Shown: positions 30,935 through 39,894 of the stretch, piece by piece | Position numbering within the stretch: position 1 is the first letter of the stretch | How the letters are laid out: every line of letters begins with the position of its first letter | Origin: Gemmatimonadetes bacterium 2013_60CM_65_52 | Lineage (GTDB): Bacteria; Gemmatimonadota; Gemmatimonadetes; Gemmatimonadales; Gemmatimonadaceae | Direction of reading: 5' to 3' | Length of the DNA stretch: 64,000 nt | Assembly (NCBI GenBank): GCA_002215645.1 | Contig: NGFI01000004.1 | Span: forward strand, 553,244-617,243 | Notes under the pieces: model-generated | The model's input: only the letters and a program-made list of their open reading frames with translations | Told to the model about the DNA's origin: nothing | The model's database searches: none | Program-made: the position numbers and the translations under genes

Positions 30935-31710
30935 GTGCCGGTGAACTTCGGCGCGCGCTTCTCCAGGAACGCGCGCATGCCTTCCACTGTGTCGTTCGTC
31001 GCGGACAACAATCCGAAGTAGCCGGCCTCGAGGGCGATCGCATCGTCGAGCGGCATGTCGAGGCCGCGGTCCACCGCTTCGATGCAGTGCGCGAGGGCCA
31101 GCGGTCCGTGCTGGATCATCGACGCGAGCAGCGCGCGCGACACGGTGATCAGCTCGCCGGCGGGCACCACGCGATTCACGAGACCGATGCGCCATGCCTC
31201 CTGCGCGTCGATCGGTTCTCCGCCGAGCAGAAGCTGGAGTGCGCGTCCCTTGCCCACGAGACGAGGCAGGCGTTGCGTTCCGCCGTAACCGGGGACGATG
31301 CCCAGCTTCACCTCCGGCTGGCCGAACTTCGCCGACTCGGATGCGATGCGAACGTGGCAGGCCATCGCGAGCTCGCAGCCGCCGCCGAGTGCGAATCCGT
31401 TGACTGCGGCGAGCGTCGGCTTCGGCGACGTCTCGAACAGGCGAAACGTCCGCTGCCCGCGTTCGGCGCGCGCCTTTCCTTCCGCCGCACTCTGATCCAC
31501 CAACTCGGAGATGTCCGCGCCGGCAACGAACGCACGCCCAGCTCCGGTGAGCAATACGGCACCCACGTCGGCGCGCTCGCGCGCTTCGGTGATCGCCGCG
31601 GCCAGCGCTTCCATCACTGCGTCGTTCAGCGCGTTCAGCTTTTCCGGCCGCTGCAGCGTGATGGTGGCGATGCGGTCGGATACGTCGAAGGTCAGGAGCG
31701 AATCGGCCAT
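30931..31710 (-). CDS. Enoyl-CoA hydratase/isomerase family protein
   Basis: 259 residues from ATG 31710 (MADSLLTFDV). Crotonase fold with oxyanion-hole segments AGRAFVAGADI and NGFALGGGCELAMACH. The catalytic Glu pair region (KFGQPEVKLGIVPGYGGTQRL) is present, consistent with hydratase activity on short or medium enoyl-CoA. It is translationally linked to recF, an unexpected partner, and occupies the place where dnaN often lies. Confidence 0.9.
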   Translation of the reverse strand: MADSLLTFDVSDRIATITLQRPEKLNALNDAVMEALAAAITEARERADVGAVLLTGAGRAFVAGADISELVDQSAAEGKARAERGQRTFRLFETSPKPTLAAVNGFALGGGCELAMACHVRIASESAKFGQPEVKLGIVPGYGGTQRLPRLVGKGRALQLLLGGEPIDAQEAWRIGLVNRVVPAGELITVSRALLASMIQHGPLALAHCIEAVDRGLDMPLDDAIALEAGYFGLLSATNDTVEGMRAFLEKRAPKFTGT

Positions 31711-31749
31711 TGACGGAGTGCGCGGGGGAGGACGGCGATCACGGAATCT

Positions 31750-32829
31750 ATGGATGCGGCCCCCATTTTGCCCTTCAGGCCGCCGCGCATGGCTGAGTGG
31801 ATTCGTCGAACGGGCCCGAAGAGAGGGTTTGACTATCGGCGGCCGGACGGCCGTCCGGTGCGCGACGCGCGCACGCTCGGGCGCATCCGGTCGCTCGTGA
31901 TTCCGCCGGGCTGGACGGACGTCCATATCGCCGCCGGCGCCGCGCACGAGGTGCAGGCCTGGGGGATGGATGCGAAGGGCCGCAAGCAGTATCGCTACCA
32001 CGCGCGCGCCGTGGAGCGTGGACAGTTGCGCAAATACTATCGGGTGCGCGAGCTCGCGAAACAGCTGCCCGCCATTCGCGAACAGGTGCGCGCGGATGCC
32101 ACATCGCCGGCCCGCACTCGGCGCGCTGCCGCGGCTGCGGTCGTGCGTCTCATCAGCGAGAGCTTCTTCCGTGTCGGCAGCGAGCGATATGCCGAGGAGA
32201 ATGGAACGTTCGGCATTGCGACGTTGCGGAAGCGACACGTGAGCGTGGAGCGCGGGCGCGCCGTGTTCACGTACGTCGGCAAGCGGGCCATTCGACAGCG
32301 CCAGGTCGTCGCCAACCGCGATCTCGCGCGGCTCGTGGCGCGCCACCTGACTGCGCCCGGCACGCGTCTCTTTCGCTATCGCGAGGACGGCCGCTGGTGC
32401 GACCTCACGGCGCGCGACGTCAACGAGTATCTGCACGCTACGCTCCGCGTCGGCTTCAGCGCCAAGGACTTTCGCACGTGGGGAGGTACGTTGCGGGCTG
32501 CAACGGTGCTCGCGGAGCTCGGGCCGGCGGTCAGCGATGCGGAAGCGAGGCGCAATGTCACGACCATGCTTCGACTCGTCGCGGCCGAGCTGGGGAATTC
32601 GCCGGCGATTTGCCGGACGTCGTACGTGCATCCCATGGTGCTCGCGCGGTATCTCGACGATGGCGAAGTGATCAGGCTGCCAGCACGCCACGTTGCGAGA
32701 GCGGATACCTACGCGCACTCCCCCGAGGAACGGGCACTGATCCGATTCCTCGACAAGCACTTTCCGGAGCGGCGCCAGCGGAAGCGCGCGGCTGTGCGAC
32801 CCGTAGCTAAGCGCCGGACTGCCCGATAG
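31750..32829 (+). CDS. DNA topoisomerase IB
   Basis: 359 residues, poxvirus-like bacterial type IB topoisomerase, which relaxes supercoils through a 3'-phosphotyrosine. Catalytic residues visible: Lys178 (YVGKRAIRQ), Arg242 (SAKDFRTWGGT) and nucleophile Tyr292 (CRTSYVHP). The N-terminal DNA clamp begins at PKRGFDYRRPDGRPVRD. The C-terminus is basic (RRQRKRAAVRPVAKRRTAR). Divergent from echA and separated by 39 bases. Length is normal for the bacterial family. Confidence 0.93.
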   Translation: MDAAPILPFRPPRMAEWIRRTGPKRGFDYRRPDGRPVRDARTLGRIRSLVIPPGWTDVHIAAGAAHEVQAWGMDAKGRKQYRYHARAVERGQLRKYYRVRELAKQLPAIREQVRADATSPARTRRAAAAAVVRLISESFFRVGSERYAEENGTFGIATLRKRHVSVERGRAVFTYVGKRAIRQRQVVANRDLARLVARHLTAPGTRLFRYREDGRWCDLTARDVNEYLHATLRVGFSAKDFRTWGGTLRAATVLAELGPAVSDAEARRNVTTMLRLVAAELGNSPAICRTSYVHPMVLARYLDDGEVIRLPARHVARADTYAHSPEERALIRFLDKHFPERRQRKRAAVRPVAKRRTAR

Positions 32830-32840
32830 GTTGGCCGCTT

Positions 32841-34616
32841 GTGACCGAACAACCGGACGCAGCGGACCAGGAGAGCGTGATTTCGCGGCAGAGCTTCGCG
32901 TCTGCCGTCACTGCACGCGTGGCCATCGTGCTCCTGGCCGTCGTGCCATTGCTGCCGACGATGCGCGCCGCATTCGTGTATGACGACACGAGCGTCATTC
33001 GCGACAATGCAGTGCTCCGCGGCTGGAGCGCGCTCTGGCGCGTGTGGAGCGAGCCCTATTGGCCGTCCGAGGGGATCAACTCCCTCGGCCTGTATCGCCC
33101 GATGCAGCTCGCGCTGCTGGCGGCGGTCTGGAATCTGAGCGGCGGCTCGCCGCGCTGGTTTCATGCGTACGCGCTGTCGCTTGGCATGCTCGTCGTGCTC
33201 GCGGTATGGTGGCTGCTGAGACGCGCGACTGCTGTGGGCGCGGCCGTCGTCGGCGCCGCGTGGTTCGCGACGCACCCACTTCACGTCGAAGCGACGGCGA
33301 GCGTCGCCAACACGTCGGAGCTGGTGGTTGTTTTGGCGACGATCGGAATGATTCGCGTGTTGTGGTCTTCGTCTGCCGCCGTGCGCGGTTGGGCGCGTCC
33401 CGCCGCGTTCGGAATGCTTGCGGCAGTCGCGCTTGCGACGAAGGAGTCCGGCCTGCTCGCCGTCCCGGTCGCTGCGGTGACTGCCTGGGGATGGGCGCCT
33501 GAATCGCGCTCCGCGGCACGGGAGACGATCGGGCAATTTCTCCGTCGGCACGAGCGCGAATGGCTCGTTGCGCTCGTTTCCGTCGTCGCGATCGTTCTCG
33601 CGCGTCTCGTTGTGCTCGGTGCACCAGTCGCGCACGCGTCGATTGCGGCGCAGGGCCTCAGTGGACTCAGTGCGGCGCAGCGGGTCATCGCGATGATGTC
33701 GCTGTGGCCGCGCATACTCGACATGCTCGTGTGGCCGACTTTGCTCGCGCCGTACTACGGCCCAACGATTCTTCCGACGAACGGCGCGGCGATCGCCGCA
33801 CTGAGTCTTCTCGTCGCCACAGGACTGGCCGGACTCGCTGTGGTCATCGCGAAGCGCGGCGACAGGCGTCCGATCGTTGCGCTGGGCTGGATCGCGATGA
33901 CGTACCTCCCTGCGTCCAACCTGCTCACGGCAACGGGACAGTTGCTGTCGGACCGCACGCTGTTCGGCGCGACCGTTGGCGTCGCCCTGTTGCTCGCATG
34001 GGTGCTCGATCGATTGCCGCTGTTCGCGCGCCGCACTGCGATGATCCTTTGCGTGGTCGTCGTCGCGCGCGACGCCATCGTGGAGACGCATTACGCCGTC
34101 GCATGGACGTCTCACCGTGCCCTTTGGGAGCGTCTCGCCGACGTCTCGCCGAACGAGCACATGAGCTACAAGCTGCTCGGCATGGACGCACGGGCGCGTG
34201 GCGACACGGCGCATGCCGTTGCGTTGCTCGAGCGCGCGCTGACGATGGCGCCGACGGATCGGCAGATCCGTTTCGAGCTCGGCCAGGCATACTATCGAGT
34301 GGGCCGTTACCTGCCGGCAGCGCGGACGCTCGCACCGCTCATGCGTGACGGGGATGCGCGGGCGGAGCCAGGGTTTGCGGCGCTCTACTTCGACGCGGTG
34401 GGGCGGGCCGGCGGACCGGCGGCCGTTGTGGGTGCGACTGCTCCCTATTTGCACTCGGAGACGGCGGCGGTCGCCGCGCTCTTCGGCGGTGTCGCCAAGG
34501 AGCAGCTCGGCGATCGAGCGGGAGCGGACTCGCTTTTCACGCTTGGGTTGCGTCGCAGTCCGGGTAATTCCACGCTGCTCGCGCGGCGTGCGGCGTTGCG
34601 TACTGGCCGGCAATGA
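32841..34616 (+). CDS. TMTC-like multi-pass membrane protein with TPRs
   Basis: 591 residues, GTG start 11 bases after the topoisomerase stop. Around ten hydrophobic segments fill residues 25-430. The pattern FVYDDTSVIRDN, YRPMQLAL and ATHPLHVEATASVANTSE matches DUF1736/TMTC and GT-C glycosyltransferase-like proteins, with a periplasmic DD near the first helix. The last 150 residues are TPR repeats (AVALLERALTMAPTDRQIRFELGQAYY). Probably a glycosyl or mannosyl transferase; the acceptor is unknown. Confidence 0.75.
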   Translation: MTEQPDAADQESVISRQSFASAVTARVAIVLLAVVPLLPTMRAAFVYDDTSVIRDNAVLRGWSALWRVWSEPYWPSEGINSLGLYRPMQLALLAAVWNLSGGSPRWFHAYALSLGMLVVLAVWWLLRRATAVGAAVVGAAWFATHPLHVEATASVANTSELVVVLATIGMIRVLWSSSAAVRGWARPAAFGMLAAVALATKESGLLAVPVAAVTAWGWAPESRSAARETIGQFLRRHEREWLVALVSVVAIVLARLVVLGAPVAHASIAAQGLSGLSAAQRVIAMMSLWPRILDMLVWPTLLAPYYGPTILPTNGAAIAALSLLVATGLAGLAVVIAKRGDRRPIVALGWIAMTYLPASNLLTATGQLLSDRTLFGATVGVALLLAWVLDRLPLFARRTAMILCVVVVARDAIVETHYAVAWTSHRALWERLADVSPNEHMSYKLLGMDARARGDTAHAVALLERALTMAPTDRQIRFELGQAYYRVGRYLPAARTLAPLMRDGDARAEPGFAALYFDAVGRAGGPAAVVGATAPYLHSETAAVAALFGGVAKEQLGDRAGADSLFTLGLRRSPGNSTLLARRAALRTGRQ

Positions 34617-34641
34617 GCGCGGGACGCCGAGGAGATTCCTG

Positions 34642-34953
34642 ATGCGCGGACTATGGTTCGTCGTCACGCTCGGGCCGTCCGCCTTTTCGGGGGACGCATG
34701 GCTGGCCAGCGACAAGATCCAGCACTTCGTGTCCTCGGCGTTTGTACAGGGCATGGGATACGGCACCCTTCGCGCGGCAGGCATTCCTCACGGTGCTGCG
34801 CTTGCAGGCGCCAGCGTCGCCACGGTTGCCGTCGGCGCAGGCAAGGAGATTTACGACGCGGGACATCACGGCGATCCGAGCGTGAAGGACTTCGCATGGG
34901 ACCTTGCCGGCGCGGGCGCCATGACTGTTCTTCTCGTCCACACGAGACGGTGA
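34642..34953 (+). CDS. YfiM/DUF2279-like protein
   Basis: 103 residues. The pattern DKIQHFVSSAFVQGMGYGTLR, AGKEIYDAG and GDPSVKDFAWDLAGAG follows DUF2279/YfiM, a family of small envelope proteins. A short hydrophobic N-terminus may be a signal anchor. Starts 25 bases after the TMTC-like gene. Confidence 0.6.
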   Translation: MRGLWFVVTLGPSAFSGDAWLASDKIQHFVSSAFVQGMGYGTLRAAGIPHGAALAGASVATVAVGAGKEIYDAGHHGDPSVKDFAWDLAGAGAMTVLLVHTRR

Positions 34954-34980
34954 CGCTGCCGCTGTAGGGGAAACACCAGC

Positions 34981-35008
34981 TTCAGCACGGTTCACCGGCC
35001 GCTATATT
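34981..35008 (+). promoter_or_regulatory. Possible sigma70-type promoter of the ccm operon
   Basis: A TATATT -10 box at 35003-35008 with a weak -35 (TTCAGC, 34981-34986) 16 bases upstream, 37 bases before the ccmE start. Only half of the -35 positions match consensus, so confidence is low. Confidence 0.3.
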
Positions 35009-35045
35009 CTGAAGGTCCCTCCATTCGCCAACGGGCGCGGCACGC

Positions 35046-35510
35046 ATGACATCGGCACGCACGAAATTCCTGATCGGGGGCGCTCTCGTGCTCGGGACGG
35101 CCGGCTATCTCATGGCGACGTCCATCAGGGATACGGGCACGTACTATCTCACGCCCTCCGAGCTCGCGACCAAGCTCAGCGCCGACCCTTCGTTGCGGCA
35201 TACCGGTGTGAAGCTCGGCGCGCGCGTCGTGCCCGGCTCCATCACACGTGTTCCGGGCGGAAAGGAATATGCCTTCACGGTCACCGACGGGGCGCAGACA
35301 TATCCCGTCGTCTATCACGGCATCGCGCCGGACACGTTCACCGATGGCGTGGACGTCGTGGTAGAAGGGCGCATGGGTGAGGACGGAACCTTCCGGGCGA
35401 CGACGCTGCTCGCGAAGTGCGCGTCTCGCTATGAGAATGCGCCCGGGCCTCGCCCCGACGTCCCCAAATACCGGGCGACGCCGGGGTACAGGGCCGGGGC
35501 GCGCGCGTGA
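35046..35510 (+). CDS. ccmE: Cytochrome c maturation heme chaperone CcmE, Cys-type
   Basis: 154 residues. An N-terminal membrane anchor (FLIGGALVLGTAGYLMATSI) is followed by the OB-fold heme chaperone domain. Covalent heme binding in most CcmE uses His in a HxxxY motif; here the site reads LLAKCASRYE, so Cys125 and Tyr129 form CxxxY. Cys-type CcmE is known from archaea and sulfate reducers and is thought to bind heme through Cys. Stop and ccmF start overlap (GTGA). Confidence 0.92.
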   Translation: MTSARTKFLIGGALVLGTAGYLMATSIRDTGTYYLTPSELATKLSADPSLRHTGVKLGARVVPGSITRVPGGKEYAFTVTDGAQTYPVVYHGIAPDTFTDGVDVVVEGRMGEDGTFRATTLLAKCASRYENAPGPRPDVPKYRATPGYRAGARA

Positions 35511-37531
35511 TCCTGATTGGCGAGCTGTCGCTGTGGGTCGCGCTTCTCATGGCGGCCTGGGCGAGCGTCACCTCGATTGCGGGCGGCATGCTGGGGCGAG
35601 AGGATCTCGTGACCAGTGGGCGTCGCGGGCTGTACGCCACCTGTGCGATGGTGGTGCTTGCGTCCATCGGATTGTGGGACGCGCTGCTCACGCACGACTT
35701 CTCGTTGAGCTACGTCGCGGGCCACATCAGCGCGAACATGCCGAAGATCTACGTGTTCACCGCGTTCTGGGGCGGGCAGGCGGGATCGATGCTGTTCTGG
35801 GCGCTCATCCTTTCCGTCTACTCGGCGATTGCGGTGTGGTCCGCGAAGGACTCGGCGCGCGATCTCGCCCCGTGGGCCGCCGGCACTCTGGCGGCGATTC
35901 TCGTGTTCTTCATCGCCACCACGTGCTTCAAGGCGAACCCCTTCGACCGGCTTCCGTTCGTACCCGCGGACGGCAAGGGAATGAATCCGCAGTTGCAGAA
36001 TCCCGGCATGGCCATTCATCCGCCGAATCTGTATCTCGGCTATGTCGCGACTGCGGTGCCCTTTGCCTTTGCGATTGCGGCACTCGCAACGCGCCGGCTC
36101 GACGCGACCTGGCTTCTCGTGGTGCGGCGCTGGTCGCTCGTCTCGTGGTTCTTCCTCACCGTCGGCATCACGCTCGGCATGTGGTGGGCGTACGTGGAGC
36201 TTGGCTGGAGCGGTTATTGGGCATGGGATCCGGTGGAGAACGCGAGCTTTCTTCCATGGCTCACGGGAACCGCGTTTCTCCACTCCATCATGATCCAGGA
36301 GAAGCGCGGGATGCTGCGAAAATGGAATGTCGTGCTCGTGGTCACGACGTTCCTGCTCGCCATTTTCGGCACGTTCATCACCCGCAGTGGCGTCATCGAG
36401 AGCGTGCACTCCTTTGCGCAATCTCCGGTGGGCACCTGGTTCGGCACGTTCTTCGTGCTCACCACGGGTGCGACGATCTACTTCGTCGCAACACGGCTCA
36501 ACGATCTCGAGGCGCGCGCGGGCCTCGAGAGCATGGTGAGCCGAGAGGCCGCGTTCCTCTACAACAATCTCGTGCTCGTGGGCATTGCGTTCTCCGTGCT
36601 CTGGGGAACGCTCTTTCCGATTCTCAGCGAGTGGGTGCGCGGATCGAAGATCACGGTGGGCCCGCCATTCTTCAACACGGTCAACGTGCCGTTGGGCTTG
36701 CTGCTGCTCGGTCTCACCGGTGTCGGACCGCTCATCGCGTGGCGCAAGGCATCGCTGTCGAACCTTCGACGGCAGTTCACGACGCCGGTGTTGGTGGGCG
36801 TATTCGCGGGTAGTGCGCTCGTCGCCGTCGGCATGCGGAATGGCCACGCACTGGTCGCCTACACGCTGGCGGCATTCGTCGCCGGCACCATCGCGCAGGA
36901 GTTCTACAAGGGCATCGGCGCGCGCCGTCACATTCACAGCGAGTCGCTCGGCACGGCGACTGTGCGGTTGATCGCGCGCAACCGGCGGCGCTATGGCGGC
37001 TACATCGTGCATGCCGGTATCGTCATTCTCTTTTCGGCGTTCGCAGGGCTCGCGTTCAAGAAGGACCACGACGTGCAGCTCAAGGCGGGCGAGACGAAGG
37101 AGCTGGTGGATCCGCTCGGGCACCGGTGGCGATTCATCAGCCAGGGCGTGTCTACCTCCGAAACGCTGAATCGATTTGTCACAGCCATCGGCCTCGAGGT
37201 CTTTCGCGACGGAAAGCGCCTCGGCATTCTGACCAGCGAGAAGCGCCAGTACTTCGACAGCAACAAGCAGGCGCAATTCGAGCCGGCAACCGAGGTTGGC
37301 ATTCGTACCTCGGCGGCGCTGGACCTCTACGTGGTGCTCGCCGGCGTGCGCGACGATACCGCGGAGTTGCGCATCAGCTTCAATCCCCTCGTGGTCTGGG
37401 TGTGGATTGGAGGAATGATCATGGCGATCGGCGGCTTGATCGTGATGTGGCCGCAGGCGCAGCAACGACGGGCACACGCCGGTTATGCCGCCACGCTGGA
37501 GCCCGCGGGCGACCTCGCAGTGATCTCCTGA
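35507..37531 (+). CDS. ccmF: Cytochrome c heme lyase subunit CcmF
   Basis: 674 residues, GTG start. Many-helix membrane protein with the WWD heme-handling domain: WAYVELGWSGYWAWDPVENASFLPW near residue 230, preceded by GGQAGSMLFW. Conserved His residues for the b-heme are in MAIHPPNLYLGYV and HSIMIQEKRGML. Attaches heme from CcmE to apocytochromes with CcmH. Its stop overlaps the ccmH start (TGATG). Confidence 0.95.
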   Translation: MILIGELSLWVALLMAAWASVTSIAGGMLGREDLVTSGRRGLYATCAMVVLASIGLWDALLTHDFSLSYVAGHISANMPKIYVFTAFWGGQAGSMLFWALILSVYSAIAVWSAKDSARDLAPWAAGTLAAILVFFIATTCFKANPFDRLPFVPADGKGMNPQLQNPGMAIHPPNLYLGYVATAVPFAFAIAALATRRLDATWLLVVRRWSLVSWFFLTVGITLGMWWAYVELGWSGYWAWDPVENASFLPWLTGTAFLHSIMIQEKRGMLRKWNVVLVVTTFLLAIFGTFITRSGVIESVHSFAQSPVGTWFGTFFVLTTGATIYFVATRLNDLEARAGLESMVSREAAFLYNNLVLVGIAFSVLWGTLFPILSEWVRGSKITVGPPFFNTVNVPLGLLLLGLTGVGPLIAWRKASLSNLRRQFTTPVLVGVFAGSALVAVGMRNGHALVAYTLAAFVAGTIAQEFYKGIGARRHIHSESLGTATVRLIARNRRRYGGYIVHAGIVILFSAFAGLAFKKDHDVQLKAGETKELVDPLGHRWRFISQGVSTSETLNRFVTAIGLEVFRDGKRLGILTSEKRQYFDSNKQAQFEPATEVGIRTSAALDLYVVLAGVRDDTAELRISFNPLVVWVWIGGMIMAIGGLIVMWPQAQQRRAHAGYAATLEPAGDLAVIS

Positions 37532-38127
37532 TGCGTCGCCGCGATTTCCTCGCGCGTGCGGCGTCCGGTGGTGTCATCCTCGTCGCGGTGCAGTCGCTGC
37601 GCGCGCAGCAGAACGGACCCGCGCAGGGCAACACGTCGAACTTGTTCGACATGGATCAGGACGCCGCCAAGACGGTACGTCGGGCGGCGAAACCTGGCGC
37701 GCGCGCTCAGGTCACTGACGAGCAGCGCGATGCGCTCGAGCGGCAACTGCGCTGCCAATGCGGCTGCACGCTCGACGTCTATATCTGCCGCACCACCGAC
37801 TTCTCGTGTCAGGTCTCACCCGCCATGCATCGGGACATCATGTCGCTCGTGCGGGGTGGGTATTCCGCGCAGGAGATCATCGACGCCTTCGTGCAGACCT
37901 ACGGTGAAAAGGTGTTGATGTCCCCGAAGCGCGAGGGTTTCAACTGGGCCGGATACGTGGTGCCATTTGCCGCGATCGCCGTGGGCGCGGTGGCGCTCGT
38001 CGGTGTGCTGCAGCGCATGCGGCGCCGCGGCGTGACAATCGGCGCCGCGTCACCTGACGCCCTCGATGTGGTCGCGACATCGGAAGAGCTCGCGCGCATC
38101 GAGGCGGCAATCCACAAGGACGACTGA
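37531..38127 (+). CDS. ccmH: CcmH-family thiol protein with twin-arginine leader
   Basis: 198 residues. Leader MRRRDFLARAASGGVIL fits a Tat-type signal. The thiol region is LRCQCGC (Cys75, Cys77, Cys79), a CxCxC variant of the usual LRCxxCQ, with extra Cys86 and Cys93. The helix-bundle domain GGYSAQEIIDAFVQTYGEKVLMSPKREGF and a C-terminal membrane helix are typical of CcmH/Ccl2. It probably reduces apocytochrome CXXCH thiols. Follows ccmF with overlapping stop and start. Confidence 0.88.
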   Translation: MRRRDFLARAASGGVILVAVQSLRAQQNGPAQGNTSNLFDMDQDAAKTVRRAAKPGARAQVTDEQRDALERQLRCQCGCTLDVYICRTTDFSCQVSPAMHRDIMSLVRGGYSAQEIIDAFVQTYGEKVLMSPKREGFNWAGYVVPFAAIAVGAVALVGVLQRMRRRGVTIGAASPDALDVVATSEELARIEAAIHKDD

Positions 38128-38517
38128 GTGTTGGCCCTCGCACTCGGCACGTTGCTGGCGGTCGGCGCGTTGGCGTTCGTGCTGTTTCCGCTCTTCGCAG
38201 GCTCGCCCCGTGCGACACGCCGGGCCTCGGCGCCTCGGATGTCTGCGGAGCGCGACGCCGTGGCCGCGCTGCGGGAGATCGAGTTCGACCGTGAAACGGG
38301 GAAGCTCTCGCCCGCGGATTACGACGCACTACGCGTTCGCTACACCAAGCAGGCGCTCGACGCGATGCGTCGTGATGCGTCACCGGTATCCGCTGACGAG
38401 GTCGCCGAAGCCGCGATCCGCGCGTACCGTGCACGGCTGGAATGCCCATCGTGCGGCCCGCGCCTCGAACCGGATGCCGTTTACTGCTCCTCGTGCGGTC
38501 GAAGGCTGGCCGCTTAG
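38128..38517 (+). CDS. CcmI-like N-terminal protein with zinc ribbon
   Basis: 129 residues from GTG 38128, directly after the ccmH stop. A membrane helix (ALGTLLAVGALAFVLFPLF) leads into a coiled RDAVAALREIEFDRETGKLSPADY helix of the CcmI/CycH N-terminal type. Instead of TPRs, the C-terminus has two CxxC pairs (CPSCGPRL and CSSCGRRL), i.e. a zinc ribbon. The last gene of the ccm operon. Confidence 0.7.
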   Translation: MLALALGTLLAVGALAFVLFPLFAGSPRATRRASAPRMSAERDAVAALREIEFDRETGKLSPADYDALRVRYTKQALDAMRRDASPVSADEVAEAAIRAYRARLECPSCGPRLEPDAVYCSSCGRRLAA

Positions 38518-38546
38518 GAGGCAGCCGGTCGGCGCGTCCTCGCGCG

Positions 38547-39845
38547 TCACCGAAAGGTTCCTGGGCTCACCTCGTAAACCACCTGGGGCACGCCTGCTTC
38601 CTCGTCCGCGGTCCAGAACCCGAGTTGCTCCGCCCAGCGCAGGGTCTGCAACCGCCGCCCGTTGAGTGTGAGAAATCCCGCTGCGCGCGCCGCGACGACG
38701 CCCAGGCGCCGCAGGTCGCCGAGACCGCGCAGGATGACGGAGTTACGCTCCATCACGATGCGGCGCGCCGTTGCCGGCCCAATTCCGGGCACCCGCACGA
38801 GCGCCGAGCGCGACGCGGTCTTCACCTCCACCGGGAAGCGCTCGGGATGCGATAACGCCCACGCCACCTTCGGCTCCGTCGACAGCGGCAGATTGCCGGC
38901 ATCGTCGTACACCAGTTCCTCAGCCCCGAATCCGTACTGCCTCAGCAGGTAGTCAGCCTGATACAGCCGATGCTCGCGCAGCGCCGGCGTTGCGCGCGCG
39001 TTCTCCAACGGCGTGTCGCGGATGGGGCGAAAGGCGGCGAAATGCGCATGATGAATTCCTCCCCGCGCGTACAGCTCTGTCGTGCGCTCGATCAGCGTGC
39101 GGTCGGAGTCGGGCGTCGCGCCGACCACGAACTGCATCGTCATGCCCGAAGTCCCGCCGGGATGAAGCCGATCGCGCGGCCGGCCGTATGACTCGGCCTC
39201 GCGCTCCCGCACCACGAGCGCGCGGGCATGCTCCAGCGTCGCGAGCGACGTGGCGAAGTTCTTTTCCGGTGCGATGCGCGAAAGGCTTTCACCGCACGGT
39301 GCCTCGAGGTTGAGCGACACGCGGCTGGCGAGCGAGGTGATGCGCTCGATCTGCGCGGTCTCGGCACCCGGCACGATCTTGACGTGGATGTAGCCCTTGA
39401 AGTCATGCCGCTCGCGCAACAACGCGAGCGCGTGGATCAGATCATCCATCACTTTCACCGGGCGCCCGGGAATACCCGTCGTCACGAACAACCCCTCGCA
39501 CCAGCCGCGGCTCAGCGCACCGAGGAAGATGCGCACCAGTTCCTCCGGCTTGAGCAGCGTGCGCGGCATCGAGCGATCGCGCCGCATCGGGCAGTAGTGG
39601 CAATTGAAGGTGCACGCGTTCGTCATCAACACGCGCAACAGCGACATCTTCATCCCCGGCAAGGGACGCAGGTTGCGGATATTGAGAGGTCGAAGCGCGC
39701 CGACCTCGTTTGCATGCCGTAACCGCGGCGGGAGTGGCGCGCTGCCGGTCGCTGGCGAAACCATGCCGGGACTACCCTCGCGGTCGTCCGCGGCGAGCGA
39801 CATCAACAGCTCGAGCTTCTGCTCCAGACCAAGGTTTCGCTCCAC
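38547..39845 (-). CDS. Radical SAM protein with helix-hairpin-helix, putative DNA modification/repair
   Basis: 432 residues from GTG 39845, with GGAGG five bases upstream; the longer TTG start at 39884 lacks such a site. The radical-SAM cluster motif is CTFNCHYC (CX3CX2C). The PGMKMSLLRVLMTNAC region and a C-terminal helix-hairpin-helix (VPGIGPATARRIVMERN) match the 'putative DNA modification/repair radical SAM' family. That family is usually found next to a uracil-DNA-glycosylase-like gene, which is absent in this window. Confidence 0.85.
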   Translation of the reverse strand: MERNLGLEQKLELLMSLAADDREGSPGMVSPATGSAPLPPRLRHANEVGALRPLNIRNLRPLPGMKMSLLRVLMTNACTFNCHYCPMRRDRSMPRTLLKPEELVRIFLGALSRGWCEGLFVTTGIPGRPVKVMDDLIHALALLRERHDFKGYIHVKIVPGAETAQIERITSLASRVSLNLEAPCGESLSRIAPEKNFATSLATLEHARALVVREREAESYGRPRDRLHPGGTSGMTMQFVVGATPDSDRTLIERTTELYARGGIHHAHFAAFRPIRDTPLENARATPALREHRLYQADYLLRQYGFGAEELVYDDAGNLPLSTEPKVAWALSHPERFPVEVKTASRSALVRVPGIGPATARRIVMERNSVILRGLGDLRRLGVVAARAAGFLTLNGRRLQTLRWAEQLGFWTADEEAGVPQVVYEVSPGTFR

Positions 39846-39894
39846 GACTCCCTCCGGCTCGCCCTTCCGGAGGATACCGAACAAAAACCGAAAG

